The notes under the pieces were generated by a model. That model did no database searches, was not told the origin of the DNA, and saw only the letters and a program-made list of their open reading frames with translations. The position numbers were made by a program, and so were the translations under genes. DNA of 64,000 nucleotides from contig NZ_CP101990.1 of assembly GCF_024508295.1 (NCBI RefSeq), forward strand, positions 2,418,001 to 2,482,000, given 5' to 3'. Source of the stretch: Aeromicrobium duanguangcaii. GTDB taxonomy: Bacteria > Actinomycetota > Actinomycetes > Propionibacteriales > Nocardioidaceae. Position 1 is the stretch's first letter; each line of letters opens with the position of its first letter. Shown here piece by piece: positions 41,307-50,377 of this stretch.

Positions 41307-44300
41307 TCAGCGCTGGTGGTCCGGCAGGTGCGTCTTGGCGAACTCGAAGCCGTCGTGCTCGATGACCAGCGGGATGAGCCGCTCGAGGGCGTGCAGGGCC
41401 GTGCCGTCGGCCGCCAGCGGCTCGCCCGGGTAGTCGGCGTCCGCCAGCCGCGCGTCGACGAACGGGCGCAGCGCCGACGTCCGGGCCCAGAACATGGCGC
41501 CCAGCGGGAAGTCGAAGTGCGTCGGCAGGGCCATGGTCCGCCCCAGTCTCGACACCAGTGCCTCGACGTGGTCGCGGTTGAGGTCCCAATCGGGCAGGCG
41601 GCGATCCTCCGGCCCCACGAGGCCCAGCTGCTCGGACCGCGCGAACTCCTCGACGACCAGGTCGCCGATCCCGGATTCCCCCACGAGGTGAGCCCACAGG
41701 TGCTCGCGCCACTGGTCGCCGGCCTCCGGGGTCAGGTGCGGGCTGCGCTTGCCGTGGACGTGCAGGACGAGGTCGTGGTCGGCCAGGCGCTGGGCGACGG
41801 GACCGCTGAACAGGGCCGACAGGTTGCGGCCCCGATTGGGCACCAGCAGGACCTCGGCGTCGACACCGGCCGGGTGCTCCCGGCAGATCTCGCGCAGGCG
41901 ATCGGCAGCAGTCGTGGTGTTCGTCGTGAGCACGAGGCGTCGGGGCGTACCGAGCCCGGCGAGCAGGTCGAGGAACCCCGGCAGCAGATCGGGGTAGTGG
42001 AAGTGCCCGTGCACCAGAACGCTGGGGAGCCGGGACGGCGCCGAAGGGCGGTCGCGACCGTCGGCCCGCACGGTGATCAGCCGCTTCGACCAGCGTCCCG
42101 CCGGACGTCCCGCGCGCAGGAAGTGGGCGAACGGATCGCCGCCCGCATCGCGGAAGCCGGGGGCCGATTCGGCGTAGGCCAACGGATGGAATCCCGGCCG
42201 GGGGCGGCGCACCAGGATGCCCGACCCGGGTCGGTTCAAGGGCGCTCCGGCATGCACACGCTGCAGGTACTCGCGGGCGAACAGCTCACGCTGGTCGGAC
42301 TCTCCCCCGGTGTAGTGGGACACGTCGAATCCCTCGGGCGTCAGGATCGTGCGCAGCTCCTCGGGCTGACGATCACGGACGCGGCGGGCTCCGCGCCCGA
42401 GCACGTCGATCGACGCCTCGAAGTCGACGGTGTGAGCCCGCCCGCGCGCCGTCGGGACGGTCGCGGCGATGGCCGATGCCACGGACTCGTCCTCGTAGAC
42501 GACCTTCGAGACGGTGGCGAAGAACTCGAGCACGGACCCGGTGGGGGTGAGGGTCCCGTCGAGCTCGCTGACCATCGCGACGACGGGAACGCCCGCGCGC
42601 TCGAGGAAGACGGCCAGCTCGCGATGGCCCAGGGAGCCGACGACGGCATAGACCGGCTCGAACCGTCGCTGCAACTCGGCGGCGAGCGTGCGGGCCTCGG
42701 CACCCACCGGCGCGCGGCCGTGGTCCAGCCAGATGGCGGTGTCCGAGGCCGCCGTGATCTCGTGGGCCGCCTCGCCGCCGGTCGGCAGCAGCGCCACCAC
42801 GTGATGGTGCCGGGACAGCTCGTCGATCAGGGAGAGCGCCGGCCCGGCCGCCCCGGTCTCCGGCACGATCACGAGGACCTTCTCGCGCTCGTCGGCCGCC
42901 GCCGGCGGCAACACGAGTGAGCTGCGGAGCCACGACAGGGAGGGCCGACCTTCACGGTGTCCGTGGCGGACGTAGTGCTTGAGGAGTCGGGCATCGTCGA
43001 AGCGCGCCAGATCACCGTGGCGCGACCGATAGAAGTCGAGGTCGATCAGGGCGTCGTCACCGCGCCGTGCCAGGACCGGTTGCGGCACCGTGCGACCGGC
43101 GCCTCGACGACGGGGTCGCTGCGGCCCCACGGGCGTCGACGCGGTCGTCGCGCCACGCTTGCGCCACCAGCCGACGATCCGCAGCTGCTGGGCGCGGATC
43201 GCGCGCAACGGCCGGGTCAACCGCCACGAGAGGCGCGCATGGACGGCCGCCAACGCCGCCTCGGCGCGGGCGGCGCGGCGGACCTGTTTCACGCGTGCGG
43301 ACTCGGCCGCGACGGCCCTGCGGTGGAAGGCCAGCACCTGCTCGCTCAGGTCGGCCTCCCGGTCACGGCTGCGACGGTCGCGCAGCTCGCGCTCGTAGTC
43401 GGCCGCCGCGGCCTCGGCGCGGGCGCGGCGGTGGGCGATCACCAGAGCCTCGAGGCGATCGACCTCGGCGGCCAGCCCTGTGATGTCGTCGCGTTGCGCG
43501 CTGATGATTCCTCGGCGCACCTCGATCTCGGCGTGCAGCTCATCGCGCAGCGATTCCCGGGCGGCGACGACCGCGTCGAGGTCGGTCACCATCGTCTCGA
43601 TGTCGGCGCGCAGGGCGTCGTTGTGGGCACGCATCTCGGCCAGGGTCCGCAGGGTGTGGGGAGTCGCTCCAGGGGCCCCCTGCTCCGATGCTCCGTGGAC
43701 GACCGCCTGCCGGGACAGGTGCTCCGCCGGCGGCGTGGTGCCGCTCACCAGGCCCTGCAGCCGTCGCTCGAACTCCCACGCCCGGCTCATCTCGTCGGGG
43801 CTCAAGGGCTCGCCGGCGAGGGCCGCGACCTGGTCGATCAGGTCGCTCAGTCGCGCCGGGACGGAGGGGTCCGGGGCGACCGGGTCGACCAGCGAGCCCA
43901 CCGAGTGCAGCAGCGCCCGGAAGACCACGTGCCGGCGCGGGAGGGGCTCGGCCCATTCCCATTCCTGGTCGATGAACGCTGCGCGATCGCCGTCGACGAT
44001 CAGGTTGCGCGGAATCGCGTCGAGGAACCGGCCCTCCACGTGCTCGCCCGATCCGGCCGTACGCGACAGCTCGTCGGCCCAGCGCCGGAACCAGGGGACC
44101 AGTTCGGCCACGGTCCACCCCGGGACCGCGACGATGTCGTCCAAGGCCGTGCCCCAGTTTCGGCCCGGGAGGAACGGCTCGTCGGACGGCTGATGGATCA
44201 AGGGCCCGGAGCTGTTCGGCAGCGCTGGGTGCATCCGATCTCGCCGCACGGCCAGGCCCTCGTCGGTCCGTTCGATACGCGTGATCGTGCGGAACCGGGC

Positions 44301-45086
44301 CCGCCGGCCGCTCCCGCTGAATCGCGCCAGGGCCGGGTCCGGGTCGCCCGGAGTGGGTCCGGCGACCACCACGAACCCCGGAGCCGCGTCGAGCAGGCGG
44401 TCGAGCTCGTCGGTCGGGCCGGAGGCCGGGTCGGTGTGACCGGCCAGCAGGGAGCGGAGGTCGATGACCTTCTCGTCCAGAGCGGCCTCGGACAGCAGCA
44501 GGGTCGGTGCGGCTGCGTGCGGGAACGTCAGGTCCCAGCGCTGGTGCGGCAGTCCGGCATCCGTCAGTCGCTCGGCCAGGTCGTGGCGCACCGGGCCGGT
44601 CAGGCTCAGGACCAGGCGGCCCTCCGGTGCCAGGAGGGCGATCAGGCTGGCATCGATCGCGGACGCGTCCGCAAGGACGATCGTCCCGAAGGAGCCGTCG
44701 CGACCCAGGTCGGACGTCGTTCCCCACGCGACGGCGACGGTTTCGGTCCCGGCGTGCCACCGGGCCGAGCGGGTGGCGCGATCGGGGTCGGACATCAGGA
44801 CGACGACCTCGTGGCGTGCAGCCGTCAGCGCGGTGACCAGCAGCGGCGGTGCGGCCTCGACCATGAGGATCGGACCCGGCAGAGCTGCGAGTCGGCTCGC
44901 GACCACGGGCGAGAAGGCGGCTTCCTCGGCTCGGATCGCTGCGCTCTGGTCGCCGCCGAGGACGGCTGGGGCTGGCGGGATCGCGTCCGCGCGATGCCAC
45001 AGGCCGGCGTCGCCGTCCCAGCGCAGACCGGGCAGCAGCGGCTGCGACCGCACGGCCGTCAACGCCTCATCCACCGAGGTCGCCAT
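41307..45086 (-). CDS. Giant RgpF-type surface polysaccharide glycosyltransferase
   Basis: A 1,259-residue multidomain protein. Residues 1-230 look like a degenerate SAM-dependent methyltransferase fold; about 255-450 contain an LVPWFRRW...FIDQEWEWAEP region seen in large bifunctional methyltransferase/glycosyltransferases. A coiled coil spans about 470-625, then a basic segment and one FYRSRHGDL...HYVRHGHREGRPS repeat (about 678-712) like that in the GT4 protein. Residues about 725-900 resemble a GT4 fold. The last ~210 residues are a rhamnan synthesis F (RgpF) domain: VHGHFHYPDLLPGFL, VLLVPNRGRNLSALF, LVLHVHGKRSPH, FDFPLGAMFWAR. It probably builds a rhamnose-containing wall glycan. AAAGGA precedes the ATG. 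Confidence 0.78.
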   Translation of the reverse strand: MATSVDEALTAVRSQPLLPGLRWDGDAGLWHRADAIPPAPAVLGGDQSAAIRAEEAAFSPVVASRLAALPGPILMVEAAPPLLVTALTAARHEVVVLMSDPDRATRSARWHAGTETVAVAWGTTSDLGRDGSFGTIVLADASAIDASLIALLAPEGRLVLSLTGPVRHDLAERLTDAGLPHQRWDLTFPHAAAPTLLLSEAALDEKVIDLRSLLAGHTDPASGPTDELDRLLDAAPGFVVVAGPTPGDPDPALARFSGSGRRARFRTITRIERTDEGLAVRRDRMHPALPNSSGPLIHQPSDEPFLPGRNWGTALDDIVAVPGWTVAELVPWFRRWADELSRTAGSGEHVEGRFLDAIPRNLIVDGDRAAFIDQEWEWAEPLPRRHVVFRALLHSVGSLVDPVAPDPSVPARLSDLIDQVAALAGEPLSPDEMSRAWEFERRLQGLVSGTTPPAEHLSRQAVVHGASEQGAPGATPHTLRTLAEMRAHNDALRADIETMVTDLDAVVAARESLRDELHAEIEVRRGIISAQRDDITGLAAEVDRLEALVIAHRRARAEAAAADYERELRDRRSRDREADLSEQVLAFHRRAVAAESARVKQVRRAARAEAALAAVHARLSWRLTRPLRAIRAQQLRIVGWWRKRGATTASTPVGPQRPRRRGAGRTVPQPVLARRGDDALIDLDFYRSRHGDLARFDDARLLKHYVRHGHREGRPSLSWLRSSLVLPPAAADEREKVLVIVPETGAAGPALSLIDELSRHHHVVALLPTGGEAAHEITAASDTAIWLDHGRAPVGAEARTLAAELQRRFEPVYAVVGSLGHRELAVFLERAGVPVVAMVSELDGTLTPTGSVLEFFATVSKVVYEDESVASAIAATVPTARGRAHTVDFEASIDVLGRGARRVRDRQPEELRTILTPEGFDVSHYTGGESDQRELFAREYLQRVHAGAPLNRPGSGILVRRPRPGFHPLAYAESAPGFRDAGGDPFAHFLRAGRPAGRWSKRLITVRADGRDRPSAPSRLPSVLVHGHFHYPDLLPGFLDLLAGLGTPRRLVLTTNTTTAADRLREICREHPAGVDAEVLLVPNRGRNLSALFSGPVAQRLADHDLVLHVHGKRSPHLTPEAGDQWREHLWAHLVGESGIGDLVVEEFARSEQLGLVGPEDRRLPDWDLNRDHVEALVSRLGRTMALPTHFDFPLGAMFWARTSALRPFVDARLADADYPGEPLAADGTALHALERLIPLVIEHDGFEFAKTHLPDHQR

Positions 45087-45217
45087 CGAGATCCTTTCCA
45101 GACGCGGAGCGATGCTGCAGCCCCCCGCCGGATGTGATCCACCCGACTCCCGCGGAACAGTGTGGCGGATCCGCCGTCAGCCGGTGTCACCGGCCGAGGC
45201 GGCCCGCGACACGCGAA

Positions 45218-45562
45218 TCAGTTCGCGGCGTCGAACGCGTCGAGGATCTCCTTCTTGATGCGCCCGCGCTCGCTGACCTCGTGGCCGTTCTCCTTGGCCC
45301 AGGCGCGGACGTGGGCGAGCTCCTCGGGGGTGCGACCCGAGCCGCTGCGAGGGCTGCTGGCCACGCGGCGCGACGGCGAGGTGCGGCGTCCCAGGGCGAT
45401 GTAGTTCTTGAGGGAGTCGCGGAGCTCGTCGGCCTCCTTGGCCGTCAGGTCGATCTCGTACGAGGTGCCGTCGAGCGCGAAGTAGACGGTCTCGCCCTCT
45501 CCGGCGGGGATCTCCTTGCCCGAGATGTCGCTGGTCAGAATCGTGACTACGCGCTGCGCCAT
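45218..45562 (-). CDS. lsr2: Lsr2 nucleoid-associated protein
   Basis: A 114-residue H-NS-like xenogeneic silencer of actinobacteria. The N-terminal oligomerisation domain (VVTILTSDISGKEIPAGEGETVYFALDG) and the C-terminal AT-minor-groove domain (VRAWAKENGHEVSERGRIKKEILDAF, with the RGR hook) are both present, joined by a basic Ser/Arg linker. It bridges AT-rich DNA. The 130 bp upstream (45563-45692) are clearly AT-richer than the surroundings, so self-repression is plausible. Confidence 0.95.
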   Translation of the reverse strand: MAQRVVTILTSDISGKEIPAGEGETVYFALDGTSYEIDLTAKEADELRDSLKNYIALGRRTSPSRRVASSPRSGSGRTPEELAHVRAWAKENGHEVSERGRIKKEILDAFDAAN

Positions 45563-45692
45563 GGTGAATACCTTTCGAAATCTCTTATTGAATAGCGGAC
45601 TTATTCATCACTATTCGTCCCTCACCTTATCCACCGACATTCTGATTTCCCGGGCTTTACTTACGCCAAAGAGAAACTCTTCTTCTCACTAT

Positions 45693-46097
45693 TCACGGCG
45701 CCAGGTGAAGCCGACCCGAGGCGGCGGCGCGGATCGTGGCGGTTCTCGGGAATCCGGGCGGCACGAGCGGCAGGGTGACGGTCCGGACCAGCTCGACGTC
45801 GACGCGGTCGTCGGTGGTGCTCAGGGTCATCCGCACGTCCGCGGGCACGACTCCGACGACGAGAGCGCGGGCGTCCGCCGCATCGAGAACGGCGGCCTCA
45901 TCGATGCCTCCGGAGTAGACCGCATCGCGGTCGAGCCCATCGGCGGCGTGCAGGGCAACGCGATCGGCGAGGTTCATCAGCTCGCGTCGTTCCAGGAACG
46001 CCGCCGACGCGTTGACGACCACCACGACGAGCATGCCCAAGACGGCGAGGAAGCCCACGGTCAGCACCGTGACGTTGCCACGTTCGCGCCCCGTCAT
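45693..46097 (-). CDS. TadE/TadG-like pseudopilin ('secretion-neighbourhood' type)
   Basis: A 134-residue exported protein. The junction RERG|NVTVLTVGFLAVLGM has Leu instead of Glu at +5. The helix is followed by an ADRVALHAADGLD stretch typical of the TadE-like proteins that accompany the reduced actinobacterial Tad locus (Rv3654c-Rv3660c type). The ATG overlaps the stop of the TadE gene upstream (4 nt). It is the last gene of the operon, 131 nt before lsr2. Confidence 0.75.
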   Translation of the reverse strand: MTGRERGNVTVLTVGFLAVLGMLVVVVVNASAAFLERRELMNLADRVALHAADGLDRDAVYSGGIDEAAVLDAADARALVVGVVPADVRMTLSTTDDRVDVELVRTVTLPLVPPGFPRTATIRAAASGRLHLAP

Positions 46098-46510
46098 GGT
46101 GCGGCCCGATATCGGCCGAAGGGCTCGGTGTGGGTCGACGACACATCGAAGGCCGCCACCGGATCTCCGAACAGGTCGGGAGCGAGGGGCAACCGTTGTG
46201 AGGAGCGCACATCGACGACCACGGTCGAGCCGGGTACGAAGCAACTCGGATCGCACCGTGTCGAGACCGAGGCGCCGGACACGTCGTGGTCTGCCAGCAC
46301 CAGACGGGCGGCGACGCGGGCTCGGGATTCCGCCGTCGCAGCGTCCTCGGACTGGATGAAGGCCCGCGCTCCGGCCTCGCTGGCGGCAGCCACCGCGTAC
46401 GCCGTGCGCTGGGTCTCGAAGACGGCGATGACGACGTAGACCAGGGGCACCAGCAGGAGCAGCGTCAGCCAGGTGAACTCGACGGTGGCACTCCCCCGCT
46501 CGCGGGTCAC
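46094..46510 (-). CDS. TadE-like pseudopilin
   Basis: A 138-residue minor pilin with RERG|SATVEFTWLTLLLLVPLVYVV, Glu at +5. The extracellular part has two closely spaced cysteines (TRCDPSCFVPG). The GTG start is supported by GGAGGAG 2 nt upstream and by the 4-nt overlap with the preceding gene. Confidence 0.8.
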   Translation of the reverse strand: MTRERGSATVEFTWLTLLLLVPLVYVVIAVFETQRTAYAVAAASEAGARAFIQSEDAATAESRARVAARLVLADHDVSGASVSTRCDPSCFVPGSTVVVDVRSSQRLPLAPDLFGDPVAAFDVSSTHTEPFGRYRAAP

Positions 46511-46905
46511 GGCTCCTCCTGACGGACGGCGTGGCCGACGGCATCGAGGGACACCCCGGGTCCCCACAGCCCGAGCGGTGGCACCTCTGCGCGGATCCGG
46601 ACCTCGACGACGGCAACGCCGTCGATCTGCGTCTCCCGCGCCACCACGTCGTCGGCGTAGCGGTCGGCCAGGGTGGTGCGAATGACCTCGCGCGCCCGGG
46701 CCTGACCGTCTGGGGGTGCCGAACCCAACCCAGCGGCGGCACGGGCACCGTCCGACGCCGCGGCCACCATCGTGTTGCGCACGTGCAGGACCAGGGCGAG
46801 TTGGGCGATGCCCAGGACGAGCGGGATCAGCACCATCAGGACCAGCACGAACTCCGGCACAGCGGCGCCTCGCTCATCCCGGTGTCCCGCACGACGCACC
46901 GTCAC
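46507..46905 (-). CDS. TadE-like pseudopilin
   Basis: A 132-residue minor pilin with DERG|AAVPEFVLVLMVLIPLVLG, Glu at +5, followed by a helix and a Val-rich exported part without cysteines. The GTG start overlaps the stop of the small pilin-like gene (GTGA), and its own end overlaps the next start, so all are coupled. Confidence 0.82.
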   Translation of the reverse strand: MTVRRAGHRDERGAAVPEFVLVLMVLIPLVLGIAQLALVLHVRNTMVAAASDGARAAAGLGSAPPDGQARAREVIRTTLADRYADDVVARETQIDGVAVVEVRIRAEVPPLGLWGPGVSLDAVGHAVRQEEP

Positions 46906-47066
46906 CCGCCGACGGACATCAAGGCCTGGTTCAGCATCGACGTCAGCCGTGGTCCCGCGATCGCCGTGAGTCCGGCGACGACACCGGCCGTCATGAGGGT
47001 GATCATCACCCAGCCCGGGACGTCGCCTCGTTCCTGCGTTCGCAGCCGCGCGATGCGTGATCTCAT
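46902..47066 (-). CDS. Small pilin-like protein without the Glu+5 residue
   Basis: A 54-residue gene between tadC2 and the TadE genes, in the position of a Flp pilin. The product reads ...RTQERG|DVPGWVMITLM..., a prepilin-type ERG junction and hydrophobic segment, but Trp occupies +5 where pilins have Glu, and the EY pair is missing. The C-terminus is short (MLNQALMSVGG). The start is the ATG at 47066, 15 nt after tadC2; the stop overlaps the next GTG by 4 nt. Whether it is a filament subunit is uncertain. Confidence 0.72.
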   Translation of the reverse strand: MRSRIARLRTQERGDVPGWVMITLMTAGVVAGLTAIAGPRLTSMLNQALMSVGG

Positions 47067-47081
47067 CTAGTCTCCTTCATG

Positions 47082-47993
47082 TCAGCCACCCGAGGAGAGG
47101 TGGAGTCCGGCCAAACCCGGGAAGAATGCGAAGGCGATGGTGATCGGCAGGATCAGGAAGACGACCGGAACCATCATGGCGATCTCGCGCCGGCCGCCGG
47201 ACTCGAGCAGCTCGCGCCGGGCGGCCTCGCGGACGTCGGCGGCCTGCGCGTGCAGGACGTCGATCAGGGGCGTTCCCCGGTCGATGGCGACGGCGAGTGC
47301 CTCGGCGAACCGAGCCACGCTCATCACTCCGGTGCGCGCGGCGAGATCGTCGAGGGCGCCCACGATCGTGCCGCCGGCACGGACCTCGGCGAGGACTCGG
47401 CCGAGCTCACGGGACAGGGCGCCGTGGCTCACCCGGGTCACCCGCTCGAGCGAGGAGACCGGGCTCTCACCGGCAGCGACGGACAGCGCGAGCAGGTCCG
47501 CGACGGTGGGGAACTCGGCTCGCATGCGTGCCTCGTGGCTCCGCACTCGCGCCGAGAGCCACTGGTCGCACGCGAGGCAGCCACCGATCAGTCCCGCACC
47601 ACACCACAACAAGAGCGCGATGGCGGGTGGCTGCGCGATGGACCAGGCGACCATCGAGACACCGACCGCGGCTGCGAGTCCGATCGCGCCCCAGGTCGCC
47701 TGACGGACGCGGAAGTCCTCGACCGTCTCCTCGCTGCCGCACCGGCGCAGGCGGCGTGCGATCGCCGCGTTGCTGCCCAGCGACTCGCCGATCGACCTGG
47801 TGAGTCGCCGCCACGATGGTCCGACCACCTGATCCAGGACACGGCCGGCGCGAGGCTCGGCCGCCGAGGGACGGACATCGCGCACGTACGGCAGCACGCG
47901 GTCGGCCAGACTCGGCCGACGGGCGCGGTGCCAACCCTGCGCCATCAGCAGGAGTCCCGTCGTGAACGCGGCGGCGATCACCGCGCCGATCAC
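47082..47993 (-). CDS. tadC: TadC-like inner-membrane platform protein (second Tad locus)
   Basis: A 303-residue F-domain membrane protein. It has an N-terminal helix, a pair of central helices (GLAAAVGVSMVAWSIA, LLLWCGAGLIGGCLAC), the F domain (FPTVADLLALSVAAGESPVSSLERV ... RGTPLIDVLHAQA) and a C-terminal helix (MMVPVVFLILPITIAFAFFPG). The GTG at 47993 overlaps the tadB2 stop (GTGA). Confidence 0.85.
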   Translation of the reverse strand: MIGAVIAAAFTTGLLLMAQGWHRARRPSLADRVLPYVRDVRPSAAEPRAGRVLDQVVGPSWRRLTRSIGESLGSNAAIARRLRRCGSEETVEDFRVRQATWGAIGLAAAVGVSMVAWSIAQPPAIALLLWCGAGLIGGCLACDQWLSARVRSHEARMRAEFPTVADLLALSVAAGESPVSSLERVTRVSHGALSRELGRVLAEVRAGGTIVGALDDLAARTGVMSVARFAEALAVAIDRGTPLIDVLHAQAADVREAARRELLESGGRREIAMMVPVVFLILPITIAFAFFPGLAGLHLSSGG

Positions 47994-48844
47994 GTGAGGA
48001 TCCTCTGCTCGGTGGGCAGTCGACCCAGACGCAGCATCAGCCGGTATGCCGCCAGACACGTGAGGGCGCCCGTGACGAGAAGCATGACTCCGGACGGCGT
48101 CGCGAACCGGGCGATCACGTCGCGCTGGAGGCTCATCATGAGCAGCACCAACCACGGGGCGGCGACGGCGAGACGGGCGGCCCCGATCGTCCATGACTGA
48201 CGCGACTCGAGCTCACCGCGCGTGCGCAGGTCGTCGCGCAGGAATCCGGACAGGGAGCGCAGCAGCCGCCCGAGATCGCCGCCGCCCACCTCACGGGCGA
48301 TCCGGAGGGCCTCGACGACGCGGTCGCCGATCGGGTCGGCGAGCCGCGCCTTCAGCAGATCCAGACTCTCGGCGAACCGTCCGGTGGATCCGTAGTCGCG
48401 ACCGAACTGGGTGAACGGCTGGCGCAACGGCTCGGGCCCGCGCTCACCGAGTTGGATGAGCGCTTCGGGCAGCGAGAGCCCCGCCCGGACGGCCGACGCG
48501 AGGTGGTCGACCGCGTCCGGCCAGGCCTCGGCGTGTTCGCGCTGGCGGTGAACCGCCCGCGAGCGGATGAGGGCGAACGGGGTCCAAGCGGCCGCGACAC
48601 CGGCCAGCAGACCGACCACGGCGACCCCGGTGACTCCGGCGGCGACGACAGTCGCGGTCACGCCAACGCCCACCGCGGCGAGGACGATGGCCCGCGGGGC
48701 GACCTCAGGCAGACCCGCACTCTCGAGCAGCGCTTCGATCCGGCTCGGACCGGCCACCTTCGACGGCCGGGCCGGCCTCGGCTGCCAGTTGTCGACCACG
48801 AGCAGCAGCCCGATGCCGAACACCAGGCCGATCAGCGTTCCCAC
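47990..48844 (-). CDS. tadB: TadB-like inner-membrane platform protein (second Tad locus)
   Basis: A 284-residue F-domain membrane protein with helices near the N-terminus and at about 52-95, and an F domain with WPDAVDHLASAVRAGLSLPEALIQLGERG and VVEALRIAREVGGGDLGRLLRSLS. The GTG start lies 13 nt inside the end of tadA2. Confidence 0.86.
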   Translation of the reverse strand: MGTLIGLVFGIGLLLVVDNWQPRPARPSKVAGPSRIEALLESAGLPEVAPRAIVLAAVGVGVTATVVAAGVTGVAVVGLLAGVAAAWTPFALIRSRAVHRQREHAEAWPDAVDHLASAVRAGLSLPEALIQLGERGPEPLRQPFTQFGRDYGSTGRFAESLDLLKARLADPIGDRVVEALRIAREVGGGDLGRLLRSLSGFLRDDLRTRGELESRQSWTIGAARLAVAAPWLVLLMMSLQRDVIARFATPSGVMLLVTGALTCLAAYRLMLRLGRLPTEQRILT

Positions 48845-50043
48845 AGCGACTCCGGATCGATGCCTGCCGCCTCGAACGCCTCGCGCCGCTGCGGGGTTCC
48901 CGGTCCACGCACCAGGCTTCCGGCGCGGCGGACGAAGATCGGCTCGGCCTCGATGATGCCGTTCTCGGCGCGTCCGGTGGTGGCGACGATCTCGCGGACT
49001 GCCCGGCGACCCGACACGTCGATCGCCGTGTGGACGACGATGTCGACCGCCGTCGCGACCGTCGGCACGACGAAGCCCGCGGAGACGTTCTCTCCCGCCA
49101 GCAACGGAAGCGTGCAGAGCTTCACCAGTGCCTGCTTCGCGGAGTTCGCGTGGATCGACGCCATGCCCGGGAGCCCGGAGTTGAGTGCGAGCAGGAGGTC
49201 GAGTGCCTCCTCGGCCCGGACTTCACCCACGATGATCCGGTTGGGCCGCATGCGCAGTGCTTCCTTGACCAGCATCCGCAACGTGATCTCACCGGTGCCC
49301 TCGAGGCCGGCCTGGCGGGTCTGCATCGCGACCCAGTCCGGGTGGGACGTCTTGAGCTCGAAGACCTCCTCGACCGACACGAGTCGTTGGGTCCCGGGGA
49401 TCGCGCCGGCGAGGCAGTTCAACAGGGTGGTCTTGCCGGCTTGGGTTCCGCCGCTGACGACGATGTTGAGTCCGGCCAGAACGCATGCCTTCAGGAACGA
49501 CGCGGCCCTCTCGTCGAGGGTGCCGAGCGTGACCAGGTCGTCGAGGCCGGACGCCCGAGCGACGAACTTGCGGATGTTGACTGCGGTAAACCCGCGGGTG
49601 ATGCCGTCGAGCACGACGTGAAGACGGTGGCCGCCGGGCAGCATCGCGTCGACGAACGGCTGGCTCAGATCGAGCCGGCGACCGCTGGACGACAGCATCC
49701 GCTCGACGAGCTCGCGGACCTGTTCGGTCGTGAGCATGACCGACGTCAGCTCGTGGCGGCCGTCGCGCGCGATGAAGACCCGCTCCGGTTGATTGATCCA
49801 CAGCTCCTCGATCTCAGGATCGTCGAGGAACCGCTGCAGCGGACCGAATCCCACCAGGTCCGCCACCAACTGACCCACCACATGGTCCGGCTCATCGAGA
49901 GCGCGCACCGCACCGGTCAGGCTGCGCTGCTCGTGCTCGGCCACCGCATCGCTGGCGGCGCGACGCACCGCATCGACGTCGGTACGCGGATCGATCCGCC
50001 TCTCGCGAACCAGAGCGCGGACCCGATCGGCCAAGACCTCCAT
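48832..50043 (-). CDS. tadA: TadA-like secretion ATPase (second Tad locus)
   Basis: A 403-residue CpaF-family ATPase. Walker A is the variant GGTQAGKTT (about 198-206), with VSVEEVFELK, Walker B RPNRIIVGEVR and the His box ASIHANSAKQAL. It is shorter at the N-terminus than the TadA at 10421. The GGGGGGAAG run precedes the ATG. It leads an operon tadA-tadB-tadC-pilin-like-TadE-TadE-TadG-like with neither CpaE/TadZ nor CpaB, similar in content to the reduced Tad loci of other actinobacteria. A short copy of its DNA is found at 51204. Confidence 0.9.
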   Translation of the reverse strand: MEVLADRVRALVRERRIDPRTDVDAVRRAASDAVAEHEQRSLTGAVRALDEPDHVVGQLVADLVGFGPLQRFLDDPEIEELWINQPERVFIARDGRHELTSVMLTTEQVRELVERMLSSSGRRLDLSQPFVDAMLPGGHRLHVVLDGITRGFTAVNIRKFVARASGLDDLVTLGTLDERAASFLKACVLAGLNIVVSGGTQAGKTTLLNCLAGAIPGTQRLVSVEEVFELKTSHPDWVAMQTRQAGLEGTGEITLRMLVKEALRMRPNRIIVGEVRAEEALDLLLALNSGLPGMASIHANSAKQALVKLCTLPLLAGENVSAGFVVPTVATAVDIVVHTAIDVSGRRAVREIVATTGRAENGIIEAEPIFVRRAGSLVRGPGTPQRREAFEAAGIDPESLWER

Positions 50044-50370
50044 GTGCTTCCCCCCGAAAGCCGGTGCTGCTTGGCCTGCATCATGGCCAACGGCGTGACG
50101 CGCTCACAAGGCCTGCGAACCAATCTGTGGATGAAGGGGCGAAAGAGACGCCAGGCCGTGCCCGGCACCACGAAACCGAGCCGCGATGAGCGAGGGCTGG
50201 CGTCGATCCAGTCCCACTACTGACGCGTTGGCGCTGCCCGTTCCGCCACCTCTGGCCCGCGGGAAGAAGTGCCTGTTGCCGCGGCACGATTCTTCCAACG
50301 TGATGTTCCCGAACGTCAGGGACGCACATCACCGCCGCGCAGCCGCGGCACGCAGCGCACCGGTTCCCGC
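50044..50370. other. Region with no supported gene
   Basis: Upstream of tadA2. I see no coding sequence with family features. It probably contains the tadA2 promoter on minus. Confidence 0.4.
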
Positions 50371-50377
50371 CGCATCC

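Noticed and set aside
42957..45137. A 726-codon plus-strand frame opposite the RgpF gene
   Set aside because: No family motif; the minus-strand protein has clear conserved domains over the same span.
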